64,000 nucleotides of DNA, taken from positions 7,130,001 through 7,194,000 of the forward strand of contig CAVRXH010000006.1 in the NCBI GenBank assembly GCA_963725175.1, in the 5' to 3' direction. Position numbers and translations under genes: made by a program. The notes beneath the pieces are model-generated. The model saw only the letters and a program-made list of their open reading frames with translations. It did not search any database and was not told the origin of the DNA. Of the stretch, positions 1 to 9,059 are shown in pieces; position 1 is the stretch's first letter, and each line of letters opens with the position of its first letter. The DNA is from DASUBV01 sp963725175 (lineage in GTDB: Bacteria; Actinomycetota; Actinomycetes; Streptosporangiales; Streptosporangiaceae).

Positions 1-904
1 TGCCCGCGGCCAGCGCCGGGTAGAAGTCGTTGGACAGCAGCACCCGCTTGCAGCCCAGCCGGTAGTCCGGGGTCAGCCGCTCGCGCAGCGCCGGGTCGGC
101 GATCGCCCGCTCCAGGTGCCGGCGCCATAGCCCCTCCGCCCTGGCCAGCAGGTCGGGGCGCATCAGGAACCCGACCGCCAGCGCCTCGCGCTTCCAGTAG
201 GTGACGACCCGCGATGCCCGCTGGGTCAGCGGCAGCCGCGCGTACAGCCGCCGCTCCCGCGCCGTGACCGGCCGGTTGTCGTGCGGCAGCACGTAGGCGG
301 GGGTCCGCTGGAACACGGTGACCTGCCGGGCGCGCGGCTGGATCTCCGGCACGATCTGGATCGCCGAGGCCCCGGTGCCGATGACCGCGACCCGCTGCCC
401 GTCCGGGGACCAGTCCGGGTCGAACGCCGCCGAGTGCATGACGGTGCCGCCGAAGGCGTCCAGGCCGGGGATGGCAGGCAGCCGGGGCTCGGTGAGCGCG
501 CCGGTCCCGGCGATCAGGTACCGGGCGGTGAGCAGTCCGCCGGTGGTGGCGATCCGCCACCGGCCGGCCGCCTCGTCCCAGCTTGCCGAGGTGACCTCGT
601 GCCCGAACCGGACCAGCGGCAGCACGCCGAAGCGGGCCGCGACATCCCGCAGGTAGGCCCGCAGCTCGGGCTGGGAGGGGTAGGTCTGGCTCCAGCCGGG
701 GTTGGGCGCGAAGGAGAACGAGTACAGGTTGGACTGCACATCACAGCGGCAGCCGGGATAGGCGTTGTCCCGCCAGGTCCCGCCGACGTCGGCGGCCCGC
801 TCCAGGATGGCCAGGTCGCGGAAGCCGGCCCGGCGCAGCGCGATCGCGGCGCCGAGGCCCGCGAAGCCCGTCCCGATGATCGCGAACCGGACATCACCGG
901 ACAT
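1..904 (-). CDS. flavin-containing (Baeyer-Villiger-type) monooxygenase, 3' end outside window
   Basis: The frame runs off the left window edge; 301 codons are visible. The protein looks like an FAD/NADPH-dependent monooxygenase of the Baeyer-Villiger class, which inserts oxygen beside a carbonyl. Seen: an N-terminal FAD Rossmann motif IIGTGFAG (Gly11, 13, 16), the segment GGTWRDNAYPGC, the class fingerprint F-x-G-x-x-x-H (Phe151, Gly153, His157; the usual following Trp is Phe), and a second nucleotide motif VIGTGASAIQ followed by QRTPAYVLP. The ATG at 904 was chosen because AGGAGGTGA lies three bases upstream (908–916). Substrate unknown; a related flavin monooxygenase of another subclass is the main alternative. 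Confidence 0.85.
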   Translation of the reverse strand, partial: MSGDVRFAIIGTGFAGLGAAIALRRAGFRDLAILERAADVGGTWRDNAYPGCRCDVQSNLYSFSFAPNPGWSQTYPSQPELRAYLRDVAARFGVLPLVRFGHEVTSASWDEAAGRWRIATTGGLLTARYLIAGTGALTEPRLPAIPGLDAFGGTVMHSAAFDPDWSPDGQRVAVIGTGASAIQIVPEIQPRARQVTVFQRTPAYVLPHDNRPVTARERRLYARLPLTQRASRVVTYWKREALAVGFLMRPDLLARAEGLWRRHLERAIADPALRERLTPDYRLGCKRVLLSNDFYPALAAG

Positions 905-907
905 CTG

Positions 908-916
908 TCACCTCCT
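908..916 (-). promoter_or_regulatory. strong ribosome binding site of the monooxygenase gene
   Basis: On the minus strand this reads AGGAGGTGA, a near-perfect Shine-Dalgarno sequence three bases before the ATG at 904. It fixes the start of the monooxygenase. Confidence 0.7.
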
Positions 917-995
917 CGCACCACGATCCGACAACTCGATCAGACAACATAAAGGACCTGCGCGGCAGGCCCCAGCGACGGCGATCTGGCGGGCG

Positions 996-1417
996 ATGAA
1001 GGACACAAGCACGCTGGCCAGGTTCGATGCCCAGATCCGCCGCAGCGCCAGGCCGGAGCCGGGCGCGCTGGTCGAGGCCGACGGCCCGGTGACGCGCTCC
1101 CGGCCGCTGGAGGGTCGGCTGGGCGACGACCCGCCGTCGGTGCAGATCGCCGCCCGTCCTGAGTTCCCGCCCGGTACCGACTTCGTCGGCCTGCGGGGCG
1201 GCGGCACCGTGCCGGTACAGGCCGCGGCCGCGGCCTGTACCGGGCCCTGGCCGCCAGCAGGGCCGCGCTGGCGGCGGCCCGCGGCTACCGGTACGTTCAG
1301 GTGGACGCGCTGCCAGCCAGCCAGCCCATCCTGACCCGGCTGGGCTTCACGGCGCTGGCGCGCGCCACCCCCTATATCTGGGATCGGGAGCTGGCGGCCG
1401 GCCCGCCGCGCGGCTGA
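996..1417 (+). pseudogene. GNAT-family N-acetyltransferase remnant, frameshifted
   Basis: Two frames together resemble the C-terminal half of an actinobacterial GNAT acetyltransferase. The first, from ATG 996, includes PEFPPGTDFVGLRGGGTVP. The second, from about 1220 to the TGA at 1415–1417, reads RGRGLYRALAASRAALAAARGY...VDALPASQPILTRLGF, the usual acetyl-CoA-binding RGxGLYRAL loop followed by the PILxRLGF motif. The frame changes between about 1211 and 1222 inside GC-rich sequence, so this is either a one-base sequencing error or a real mutation. The N-terminal part also looks short for the family, so it may be a genuine remnant. Acceptor substrate unknown. Confidence 0.6.
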
Positions 1418-1451
1418 CGCCGCGCCACGGGCCGGCGGGAAAGGGAGGCCC

Positions 1452-2220
1452 GTGGTCGAGCTGAAGTCGCCGGGCGAGATCGAGGCGATGCGGGCCGCGG
1501 GCCGGGTGGTCGCGCTCGCGCTGGCCGAGGTGGCCGCCCGCGCCGCCGCCGGCGTGGCCCTGCGCGAGCTGGACGAGGTCGCCAGGGGAGTGCTCGCCGA
1601 GCACGGCGCGACCTCCCCGTTCCTCGGCTACCAGCCGAGCTTCGCGCACTCCCCGTTCCCCGCCGTCATCTGCACGTCGGTGAACGACGCCGCGCTGCAC
1701 GGCATCCCCGGCCCTTACCGGCTGCGGGACGGTGACCTGCTCAGCGTGGACTGCGGCGCGGTGCTGGACGGCTGGACCGGCGACGCGGCGATCTCGCTGA
1801 CCATCGGCCGGGGCCAGGCGGCGGACCTGCGGCTGATCGAGGCGGCCCGCAGCCGCGCTGGCGGCCGGCATCGCCGCCGCCGTGCCCGGCGGGCGGCTCG
1901 GCGACATCTCGGCCGCGATCGGTGCCGTCGCCAGGGCGGCCGGGTACGGCCTGCACACCGACTTCGGCGGGCACGGCGTCGGCCACACCATGCACGAGTC
2001 GCCGTCGGTGCCCAACGACGGCCGGGCCGGCCGGGGCCTGAAGCTCAGCCCCGGGCTGGTCATCGCCATCGAGCCGTGGTTCATGGCCGGCGGCCATGAC
2101 AGCTACCGGGTCGACCCGGACGGCTGGACGCTGCGCAGCGGCGACGGCAGCCGCGCCGCGCACGTCGAGCACACGGTCGCGATCACCGAGAGCGGCCCGC
2201 TGATCCTGACGCAGCCATGA
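1452..2220 (+). CDS. map: type I methionine aminopeptidase, one frameshift
   Basis: Removes the initiator methionine from nascent proteins in the cytosol. The M24 metallopeptidase fold is clear: Asp100 and Asp111 in SVDCGAVLDGWTGDAA have the normal 11-residue spacing, and the other metal ligands are in GHGVGHTMHESP, AIEPWF and HVEHTV. The start is GTG 1452, eight bases after AAGGGAGG. The frame breaks at about 1850 (EAARSRAG should continue as AALAAGIAAAVPGG in the next frame); joining the two gives a full-length enzyme of about 256 residues. A small G/C indel is the simplest explanation and a sequencing error is likely, although actinomycetes often carry more than one map gene. Confidence 0.85.
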
Positions 2221-2230
2221 CGGTGCAGCC

Positions 2231-3268
2231 ATGACGGGCGAGTCGCTGGCCGCGCAGATGCGCGCGGCGGCGGCGGCGCTGCTGGGCAGCCTGGACGACG
2301 GCCAGCAGCGGGCGGCCGCCCTGCATTTTGAAGAGGCGGACGCGCGGCGCTGGCTGGAGTACCGGCCCCGGCCGCGGCCCGGCGCCTGCCTGGCCGGGCT
2401 GAGCGGGCCGGCCCGCAAGGCCGCGCACCGGCTGCTGGCCACCGGGCTGAGCGAGCACGCCTACGCCGCCGCCATGATCATCGAGAGCCTGGAGGAGGTG
2501 CTGGACCGGCGCGAGGGCTGGCGGCGGGGCCGGCACAGCGGCGACTACTACGTCGCGGTGTTCGGCGAGCCCGGCGGCGGAGAGCCGTGGTCATGGCGGT
2601 TCGAGGGCCACCACCTGTCGGTGACGATGACGGTCAGCGGCGAGGAGGTCTCGCCTGCCCCGGTGTTCCTCGGGGCGAACCCGGCGCAGGTCAGCTATGC
2701 CGGGCGCCCGGTCAGCCGTCCGCTGGGCGCCGAGGAGGACCTGGTCCGCGAGCTGATGGACGCGCTCGGCCCCGATGGCCGGGCCGCCGCCGTGGTGGCG
2801 AGCGAGGCCCCCGGCGACATCAGGACCGCGCGGCGCCCGGACGCCGGGCCGCGCATCGAGCCGGCCGGGATCGCCGCCGGCGGCCTCGGGCCGACGGCGC
2901 GGGCGCTGCTCGACCAGCTCGTCGCGGTCTACCTGGACCGGCTGCCGGCCGGGCTGGCGGCCCGCGAGGCGGCCAGGGCGCGGGCGGGGGAGCTGCACTT
3001 CGCCTGGGAGGGGCCGCTGACCCCCGGCGCCCGGCATTACTACCGGGTGCAGGGCGATGCCCTGCTCATCGAGTACGACACCACCGATGACGGCAACCAC
3101 GCGCACACCGTGCTGCGCCGCCCGGGCGGCGACTTCGGCACGGACCTGGCCGACACCGACCCGCTCGGCGCGCACCTGCGGGACGAGCACGCAGTATCAC
3201 GCCCGTTCCGCTCAAAATATGATGAGAGCCAGATCCCGGGGGGATCGAGCGAGAGGCGGGGGCAATGA
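2231..3268 (+). CDS. DUF3500 family protein
   Basis: A 345-residue protein of the DUF3500 family, recognised from the conserved SWRFEGHHLSVTMTVSG segment (about residues 119–135), the acidic ALHFEEADARRWLEYRP region near the N terminus, and a C-terminal HYYRVQGDALLIEYDTTDDGNHAHTVLRR block. The biochemical role of the family is not established to my knowledge. No signal peptide is visible. It starts 10 bases after map and its stop overlaps the next start (ATGA at 3265–3268), suggesting co-transcription with both neighbours. The last 25 residues (after HLRDEHA) look unlike the rest and could be an extension produced by a small indel. Confidence 0.75.
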   Translation: MTGESLAAQMRAAAAALLGSLDDGQQRAAALHFEEADARRWLEYRPRPRPGACLAGLSGPARKAAHRLLATGLSEHAYAAAMIIESLEEVLDRREGWRRGRHSGDYYVAVFGEPGGGEPWSWRFEGHHLSVTMTVSGEEVSPAPVFLGANPAQVSYAGRPVSRPLGAEEDLVRELMDALGPDGRAAAVVASEAPGDIRTARRPDAGPRIEPAGIAAGGLGPTARALLDQLVAVYLDRLPAGLAAREAARARAGELHFAWEGPLTPGARHYYRVQGDALLIEYDTTDDGNHAHTVLRRPGGDFGTDLADTDPLGAHLRDEHAVSRPFRSKYDESQIPGGSSERRGQ

Positions 3269-3615
3269 CGTCACCAGGCGCGCCGCAGCCAGGTTATCCG
3301 GCACCGGGCTGGGGACCGGTCCCGCCCGGCCAGGCACTGCCGCAGCCGCGCACGAACCAGCTCGCCATCGCGGCGATCATCTGCGCCGGCGCTCAGGTGT
3401 TCTGCTGGCTGCTGACCGGGATTCCGGCGATCATCCTCGGCCACATGGCCCGCCGCCAGATCCGGCAGACTGGCGAGAACGGCGACGGCCTGGCGCTGGC
3501 CGGCCTGATCCTCGGCTACATCGGGGTGGCCGTCGGGCTGCTCGTCCTCATCCTGATGATCGGCCTCTTCGTCAGCTTCCGGGCGCGCACGTATTCCTAC
3601 AGCGTGAACGGCTAG
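3265..3615 (+). CDS. DUF4190 small membrane protein
   Basis: A 116-residue protein with a Pro/Gly-rich cytoplasmic N terminus (about 1–30) and two hydrophobic helices (about 35–58 and 75–100). Between them lies the family signature TGIPAIILGHMARRQIRQTG followed by GDGLALAGLILGYIG. DUF4190 proteins are common in actinobacteria; their role is unknown. The start codon overlaps the stop of the DUF3500 gene by four bases, so the two are probably translationally coupled. Confidence 0.85.
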   Translation: MTSPGAPQPGYPAPGWGPVPPGQALPQPRTNQLAIAAIICAGAQVFCWLLTGIPAIILGHMARRQIRQTGENGDGLALAGLILGYIGVAVGLLVLILMIGLFVSFRARTYSYSVNG

Positions 3616-3671
3616 CTCCGCCAGCAAGGGCAGCACAGCAGGGACAGCACCGCCCGGGCGCGGGAGGCGTG

Positions 3672-4178
3672 TCAGGGGGCGATGAGGTAGGCGACCTCGG
3701 TCTGCCAGTTCGCCGGGTCCGGCTCGGCCCGCGGGTCGGTGCGGTAGTGCTCGACCCGGCCAGCGAACCGGTGGCCGCCCGCCGAGCTCTCCAGCGTGAT
3801 GCCGTTGCCGGCGGCCCAGTCCTGCACCGCCGCGTTCGCCGCGATAAGGCCGTCGTACGGCCCGGTGTGCACCAGCGTCAGGTACCGGCCGGCGGGCAGC
3901 TCCCCGCCGCGCACCCGGTCACTGGCGGGGACCGGCCCGGCCACCGGCGCGCCGAACTCGACCTCCAGCTCGGCTTCCATGTGCACCACCAGGTACCGGA
4001 TGAACGGCGGCCCGGCGAGCTGAACGCCGCTGGCGCCCAGCCAGCCGAGCAGCTCGGGGAAGCAGGCGTCGGCGGCGGCGGGGAAGCTCGCCATGGTGAC
4101 GGTGACCGGGATCGCGGCATAGGGCACGGCGGGTCGCTGCTCGATGGCCGGCTGCGCCGGCGTGGCCGGATCTGCCAT
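3672..4178 (-). CDS. GyrI-like / AraC effector-binding domain protein
   Basis: A 168-residue protein resembling the small-molecule effector-binding fold (GyrI-like, as in the C-terminal domain of AraC/BmrR regulators) without any DNA-binding part. Supporting segments are PPFIRYLVVHMEAELEVEFGAPVAGPVPASDRV, LPAGRYLTLVHTGPYDGLIAANAAVQDWA and the C-terminal VEHYRTDPRAEPDPANWQTEVAYLIAP, which follow the beta-strand pattern of that fold. It probably binds a hydrophobic or cationic ligand; the ligand is unknown. It stands alone between the DUF4190 gene and the sigma factor. Confidence 0.75.
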   Translation of the reverse strand: MADPATPAQPAIEQRPAVPYAAIPVTVTMASFPAAADACFPELLGWLGASGVQLAGPPFIRYLVVHMEAELEVEFGAPVAGPVPASDRVRGGELPAGRYLTLVHTGPYDGLIAANAAVQDWAAGNGITLESSAGGHRFAGRVEHYRTDPRAEPDPANWQTEVAYLIAP

Positions 4179-4272
4179 CAGGATCTCCCTCGGCTCGGGA
4201 ATGTGCGCACTGCTGATGGAGACGCTAGCGGGCGCGTTATCTCATCGGCCTGGCTTCGCGGCCGGCAGCAGG

Positions 4273-4310
4273 CGAGCCGGGCCCGGCGGGTGGTGCCGGG
4301 GCCCGGCTCG
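4273..4310 (-). terminator. intrinsic-type hairpin after the sigma factor gene
   Basis: A perfect 12-bp inverted repeat (arms 4273–4284 and 4299–4310, CGAGCCGGGCCC and its complement) with a 14-base loop, 24 bases past the stop of the minus-strand sigma factor gene. There is no T-run, as is usual for actinomycete terminators. Confidence 0.65.
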
Positions 4311-4333
4311 AGAGCGGGTCTTCCTGGCGCTGC

Positions 4334-5632
4334 CTAGCTGGCGTAGTCCAGCAGCGGCTGGGCGCGGCTGGGGTGGCGCAGCTTGGACAGGGACTGCTTC
4401 TCCAGCTGGCGGATCCGCTCCCTGGTCAGCCCGAGGGCCTTGCCGATCTCGTCCAGGGTGTGCGGGTTGCCGTCATACAGCCCGAACCGCATCGACATGA
4501 TGGTGGCCTCGCGCGGGGTCAGCGCGTCCAGCGCGTGCCTGAGCTGGTCGGCCATCAGCTGCCGGTCCACCAGCTCGGAGGCCTCGGGCGCGTCCACGTC
4601 CTCGATGAGGTCGCCGATGCTGGTCTCGCCGTCCTCGCCGATGGTGGAGTCCAGGCTGATCGGCTGGCGGCTGGTGCGCAGCAGCTCCTCGATCTGGTCC
4701 GGGGTCCGGTCCAGCTCGACGGCCAGCTCCTCGGGGGTCGGCTCGCGGCCGAGCCGCTGGTGCATGTCCCGCTCGACCCGGCTGAGCTTGCTCAGCATCT
4801 CCAGCACGTGCACGGGCAGCCTGATGGTCCGCGCGGAGTCGGCGAAGCCGCGCTGGATGGCCTGCCGGATCCACCACATCGCGTAGGTGGAGAACTTGTA
4901 GCCCTTGGTGTAGTCGAACTTCTCCACGGCGCGGATCAGCCCGAGGTTGCCCTCCTGCACCACGTCAAGCAGGGACAGGCCGCGGTCGCTGTACTTCTTG
5001 GCGACCGACACCACCAGCCGGAGGTTCGCCTCCAGCATGTGCGCCTTGGCGCGGCGGCCGTCGGCGGCGACCAGCTCCAGGTCGGCGCGGTAGCGGCGGG
5101 CCAGCCCGGTCTCGGTGCCCAGCTTGTGCTCGGCGAACAGCCCGGCCTCGATGCGCTTGGCGAGGTCGACCTCCTCCGCGGCGGTCAGCAGGCTGCGGCG
5201 GCCGATGGACTTGAGGTAGGTGTGCACCGAGTCGCCCATGACCGAGGTCTGGTCATCCAGGTCGGACTCGGTGAGGGCGCCGAGGCTGTCGGCGACCGCG
5301 GCGATCTCGCTCTCGGCGTGCTCGGCCGGCTCGGCCGCGCGGGCGTCGGCGGCGCGGGTGCCCTTGCGGGCCGCGCCGCGCCGGGCGGCGGCGGGCGCCG
5401 GGCTGGCGGGCGCCTCGGCGGCCTCGTTGCCGAGCTGCACGCCGGCCTCCGTCAGCTCCCTGATGATGGAGCGCGCGTCGGTGGGGGACATCCGCGCCTG
5501 CTCGAACGCAGCACGCAGCTCAGGCAGGGAGAGCTGACCCTGGCCGCGGCCGCGGCTGATCAGCTCGTCCAGCTGAGCAATGGTCGCCTCGTCGTCCTGC
5601 CTGCGGGCCACGGCTGCCGCGGTCCTTGGCAT
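4334..5632 (-). CDS. primary-type RNA polymerase sigma factor (sigma-70 group 1/2)
   Basis: Directs RNA polymerase to promoters. From ATG 5632 (GGGAGGTG just upstream) the protein has 432 residues. Order of regions: region 1.1-like N terminus (ATIAQLDELISRGRGQGQLS), an Ala-rich linker, region 1.2 (DSVHTYLKSIGRRSLLTAAEEVDLAKRIEAG), region 2 (ANLRLVVSVAKKYSDRGLSLLDVVQEGNLGLIRAVEKFDYTKGYKFSTYAMWWIRQAIQR, containing the -10 recognition helix), region 3, and region 4 with the helix-turn-helix (TLDEIGKALGLTRERIRQLEKQSLSKLRHPS). It could be the housekeeping factor (HrdB/SigA) or a close group 2 paralogue (SigB/HrdD); I cannot separate these from the sequence alone. A longer frame to 5731 exists but lacks a good ribosome binding site. 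Confidence 0.93.
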   Translation of the reverse strand: MPRTAAAVARRQDDEATIAQLDELISRGRGQGQLSLPELRAAFEQARMSPTDARSIIRELTEAGVQLGNEAAEAPASPAPAAARRGAARKGTRAADARAAEPAEHAESEIAAVADSLGALTESDLDDQTSVMGDSVHTYLKSIGRRSLLTAAEEVDLAKRIEAGLFAEHKLGTETGLARRYRADLELVAADGRRAKAHMLEANLRLVVSVAKKYSDRGLSLLDVVQEGNLGLIRAVEKFDYTKGYKFSTYAMWWIRQAIQRGFADSARTIRLPVHVLEMLSKLSRVERDMHQRLGREPTPEELAVELDRTPDQIEELLRTSRQPISLDSTIGEDGETSIGDLIEDVDAPEASELVDRQLMADQLRHALDALTPREATIMSMRFGLYDGNPHTLDEIGKALGLTRERIRQLEKQSLSKLRHPSRAQPLLDYAS

Positions 5633-5867
5633 GAGGCACCTCCCTTCGCTGGCGCATATCGCGCATGCGCCACTCACCACGTCCTGGGGCGGGGCACTGG
5701 GATCGAGGCCGGAGCCGCCGGCCGCTGTCACTTGGCCTGTCCGCGTACTTGGCAGTCGCAGGTACGCGCACTATGTTGTAACGCATAGCACGGCCAGATG
5801 TTCCCGTGCAGCTATTCTGCGCCCGAAGTCGTCCCAGGGTGTCTAATTTGTCGGGCTCACTGTTGCC

Positions 5868-7071
5868 CTATTCTTCCACGGTCATGCGCAGCCCCCGCCG
5901 GTCGGGCTTGCCCGAGGCCAGCATCGGCAGCGCGGAAAGCAGCCGCATCCGGCGCGGCGCGGCCGCCCCGCCCAGCTCGGCCCTGACCCGCTCGCGCAGG
6001 TCAGCCAGGTCAGGCGGCGCCCCTGGATCGGCCGGAACGATGACTGCCGTCACTACCTCGCCCCACTCCCGGTCGGCCGTTCCGATCACCACAACGTCCG
6101 CGACCCCGGCCAGGGTTCCCAGCACGGCCTCCACCTCGCCCGGCACCACCTTCTCGCCGCCGGTGTTGATCACCTCGTCGGCCCGGCCGCGCACCCGCAG
6201 CCGTCCCCGCTCATCCAGCGCGCCCAGGTCGGAGGTGGTGAGCCAGCCGCCGGGATCCGGCCCGCCGCCGCCCGGCCGGTACCGGGAGAACAGCACCGGG
6301 CCGGCGAGCTGGATCAGCCCGCCGCCGGTCAGCCGCGCCCGGACGCCGTCCAGCGGAACCCCGTCGTACACGCAGCCGCCGCAGGTCTCCGACATCCCGT
6401 AGGTGGTGACCACCCGGGCGCCCGCCGCCGCGGCGTCGGCCAGCAGGCCGGCCGGCGGCGCGGCGCCGCCGAGCAGGATGGTGCCGAGGCCGTCCAGCGG
6501 CGCCCCGGCGTCCAGCAGGCGGCGGAGCTGGGTCGGCACCAGGGACACGTGCACGCGCCCGCCGGAACTGGCCGCGGCGGCGATCTCGGCCGGCCCGGCC
6601 CGCTCGGCCACCAGCGGCTCCGCGCCGGCCAGCAGGCAGCGCACCAGCACCTGGAGCCCGGCCACGTGGAAGCCGGGCAGGCAGCACAGCCAGCGCTCGC
6701 CGGGCCGGGCGCCGATCCTGGCCAGCGACGCCGCCGCCGAGGCGCGCAGCGCCGCGGCGGTCAGCTCCACGCCCTTGGGCGACCCGGTCGAGCCGGAGGT
6801 CGCGATGACCACCGCGGTGTCCGGCGCGACGCCCTGGCCGGCCCGTCGGCCCGGTTCGGGAGCGCAGCCCCGTTCCGTGCCCTGGGGGGCGATCATGGCA
6901 TCGGGCGCCGAAGGCGGCCAGCAGCTCGGCCAGCCGGGCCGCGGGCAGCGCCGGATCCAGCGGCAGGATGGCCGGGCCGGTCCCGTCCAGCGCGGCCGCG
7001 AGCAGGCCGGCCAGCCGCCCGCCGCCGGGCCCGGGCGGGAGCAGGACCGCGTGCAGGGGACGGGACGTCAC
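5868..7071 (-). CDS. menE: o-succinylbenzoate–CoA ligase, one frameshift
   Basis: Activates o-succinylbenzoate to its CoA ester in menaquinone synthesis. The main frame carries the AMP-binding motif ATSGSTGSPKGVEL, the TYGMSETCGG motif, LTTSDLGALDERGRLRVRGRADEVINTGGEKVVPGEVE and a final ALPMLASGKPDR with the catalytic lysine. The N-terminal part (MTSRPLHAVLLPPGPGGGRLAGLLAAALDGTGPAILPL...LAAFGA) is in another frame from ATG 7071; the break is at about 6895. It is divergent from menB across a 49-base gap and belongs functionally with menB, menC and menD. Confidence 0.87.
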
Positions 7072-7120
7072 GGTCGTAAGGTTAATCCGGGCAGATCAGC
7101 CGAGCACTGGAGGGTAACGA

Positions 7121-7975
7121 GTGGCTGGCGGTACGAACGGCAGCGCGGTCAGCTGGAAGGCATCAGGCCCGGCGGAGGGCCAGGAGTTCGCCGACATCAT
7201 CTACGAGACCGCCGAGGGCATCGCCAAGATCACCATCAACCGGCCCGAGGTGCGCAACGCGTTCCGCCCGGCCACCCTGTTCGAGCTGTCCAGGGCCTTC
7301 GACATCGCCCGCGACGACCCGGAGATCGGCGTCATCATCCTGACCGGGGCCGGGGACAAGGCGTTCTGCTCGGGCGGCGACCAGCGGGTCCGCGGCGACG
7401 ACGGGTACGTGGACGCCCGCGGCGTGGGCCGCCTGAACGTGCTCGACCTCCAGGTGCAGATCCGCCGCACGCCCAAGCCGGTGATCGCGATGGTGGCCGG
7501 CTACGCCATCGGCGGCGGCCACGTACTGCACGTCTGCTGCGACCTCACCATCGCCGCGGACAACGCGGTGTTCGGCCAGACTGGCCCGCGGGTCGGCTCG
7601 TTCGACGCCGGCTACGGCTCGTCGCTGCTGGCCGCCACGGTCGGGCTGAAGAAGGCCCGCGAGATCTGGTACCTGTGCCGCCAGTACAGCGCGGCGGAGG
7701 CCCAGCAGATGGGCCTGGTCAACACGGTGGTGCCGCTGGCCGGCCTGGAGTCCGAGACGGTCGCCTGGGCCAGGGAGATGCTGGCCAAGTCGCCGCTGGC
7801 GCTGCGGATGCTGAAGGGCGCGCTGAACGCGGTCACCGACGGCGCGGCGGGCCTCCAGCAGTTCGCCGGCGATGCCACCATGCTGTACTACATGAGCGAG
7901 GAGGCGCAGGAGGGCCGGGACGCCTACGTCGGCAAGCGCGCGCCGGACTTCAGCCAGTTCCCCCGGCGTCCCTAG
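7121..7975 (+). CDS. menB: 1,4-dihydroxy-2-naphthoyl-CoA synthase
   Basis: A crotonase-fold enzyme that closes the second ring of menaquinone from o-succinylbenzoyl-CoA. The 284-residue protein has the family hallmarks: ITINRPEVRNAFRPAT, the oxyanion-hole segment KAFCSGGDQ, AMVAGYAIGGGHVLHVCCDLTIAADNAVFGQTGPRVGSFDAGYGSS and the C-terminal MLYYMSEEAQEGRDAYVGKRAPDFSQFPRRP. The start is GTG 7121 with GGAGG about seven bases upstream. It is followed by menC after one base, so menB-menC-menD form an operon. Confidence 0.95.
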   Translation: MAGGTNGSAVSWKASGPAEGQEFADIIYETAEGIAKITINRPEVRNAFRPATLFELSRAFDIARDDPEIGVIILTGAGDKAFCSGGDQRVRGDDGYVDARGVGRLNVLDLQVQIRRTPKPVIAMVAGYAIGGGHVLHVCCDLTIAADNAVFGQTGPRVGSFDAGYGSSLLAATVGLKKAREIWYLCRQYSAAEAQQMGLVNTVVPLAGLESETVAWAREMLAKSPLALRMLKGALNAVTDGAAGLQQFAGDATMLYYMSEEAQEGRDAYVGKRAPDFSQFPRRP

Positions 7976-7976
7976 G

Positions 7977-9059
7977 ATGCCGGCCGGGGCAAGCGCGCCG
8001 CCGCCCGCCGGGCAGGCCGCGCTGCTGGCGCGTGCCGCGCCGCTGTGGCCGGACCTGCTGCGCTCGGCGCGCTCGTTCGCCATCCCGATGCGCAGCCGGT
8101 TCCGCGGCATCACGGTGCGCGAGGGCGCGCTGCTGGAAGGGCCCGGCGGCTGGGGCGAGTTCTCGCCGTTCGCCGAGTACGGGCCGCGCGAGTGCGCCCG
8201 CTGGCTGTGCTGCGCCCTGGAGGCGGCGGTCGACGGCTGGCCGGCCCCGGTCCGCGCCGCGGTGCCGGTGAACGTCACGGTGCCCGCCCTCGGCCCGGAG
8301 CAGGCGCACGCCATCGTCGCGGCCTCGGGCTGCGGCACGGCCAAGGTGAAGGTCGCCGAGCCCGGCCAGGCTCCGGGGGAGGACCTGGCCAGGGTCGAGG
8401 CGGTCCGCGACGCGCTCGGCCCGGCCGGGAAGATCCGGGTCGACGCCAACGGCGGCTGGGACGTGCGCACCGCCTCCTCGATGCTGCGCGCGCTGCGCCG
8501 CTTCGGGCTGGAGTACGCCGAGCAGCCCTGCGCGACCCTGGCCGAGCTCGCGGCGCTGCGCCGCCTGGTGGACGTGCCGCTGGCGGCCGACGAGTCGATC
8601 AGGCGCGCGGCGGACCCGCTGGCGGTCCGCGCCGCCGGGGCGGCGGACATCGTGGTGATCAAGGCCCAGCCGCTCGGCGGCGTGCGGGCCGGGCTGGAGA
8701 TCGCGGCGGCCTGCGGGCTGCCGGCGGTGATCTCCAGCGCCGTGGAGACCTCGGTCGGCCTGGCCGCCGGGGTGGCGCTGGCCGCGGCGCTCCCGGAGCT
8801 GGACTACGCCTGCGGCCTGGCCACCATGTCGCTGCTGACCGGCGACGTGACCGCCGAGCCGCTCGCGGAGTCGGGCGGGCTGCTGCCGGTCCGCCGCGCG
8901 GGCGCCGACCCGGCGGAGCTGTCCAGGTGGGAGACCGCGCCGGGGCCGTGGCGGGACCGGATGGCCGCCGCCGCGCGGGAGCTCGGCCTGCCTCCGGTGT
9001 CGCTGCCCCCGGTGCCGCTGCCCCCGGTGCCGCGCCGGGCCGCGTCAGGGCAGCGATGA
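7977..9059 (+). CDS. menC: o-succinylbenzoate synthase
   Basis: An enolase-superfamily dehydratase of menaquinone synthesis. Seen in order: the GTAKVKV lysine motif, the metal ligands in VDANGGW, AEQP and ADES, and the opposite-side lysine in VIKAQPLGG. Length is 360 residues. The C terminus carries a short imperfect repeat (LPPVS / LPPVP / LPPVP, about 8987–9031) that is not part of the barrel. Its stop overlaps the menD start (ATGA at 9056–9059), indicating translational coupling. Confidence 0.93.
   Translation: MPAGASAPPPAGQAALLARAAPLWPDLLRSARSFAIPMRSRFRGITVREGALLEGPGGWGEFSPFAEYGPRECARWLCCALEAAVDGWPAPVRAAVPVNVTVPALGPEQAHAIVAASGCGTAKVKVAEPGQAPGEDLARVEAVRDALGPAGKIRVDANGGWDVRTASSMLRALRRFGLEYAEQPCATLAELAALRRLVDVPLAADESIRRAADPLAVRAAGAADIVVIKAQPLGGVRAGLEIAAACGLPAVISSAVETSVGLAAGVALAAALPELDYACGLATMSLLTGDVTAEPLAESGGLLPVRRAGADPAELSRWETAPGPWRDRMAAAARELGLPPVSLPPVPLPPVPRRAASGQR

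Noticed and set aside
4373..5788. 471-residue open frame antisense to the sigma factor
   Set aside because: The sigma-70 regions on the minus strand are full length and conserved; the plus frame is a shadow.
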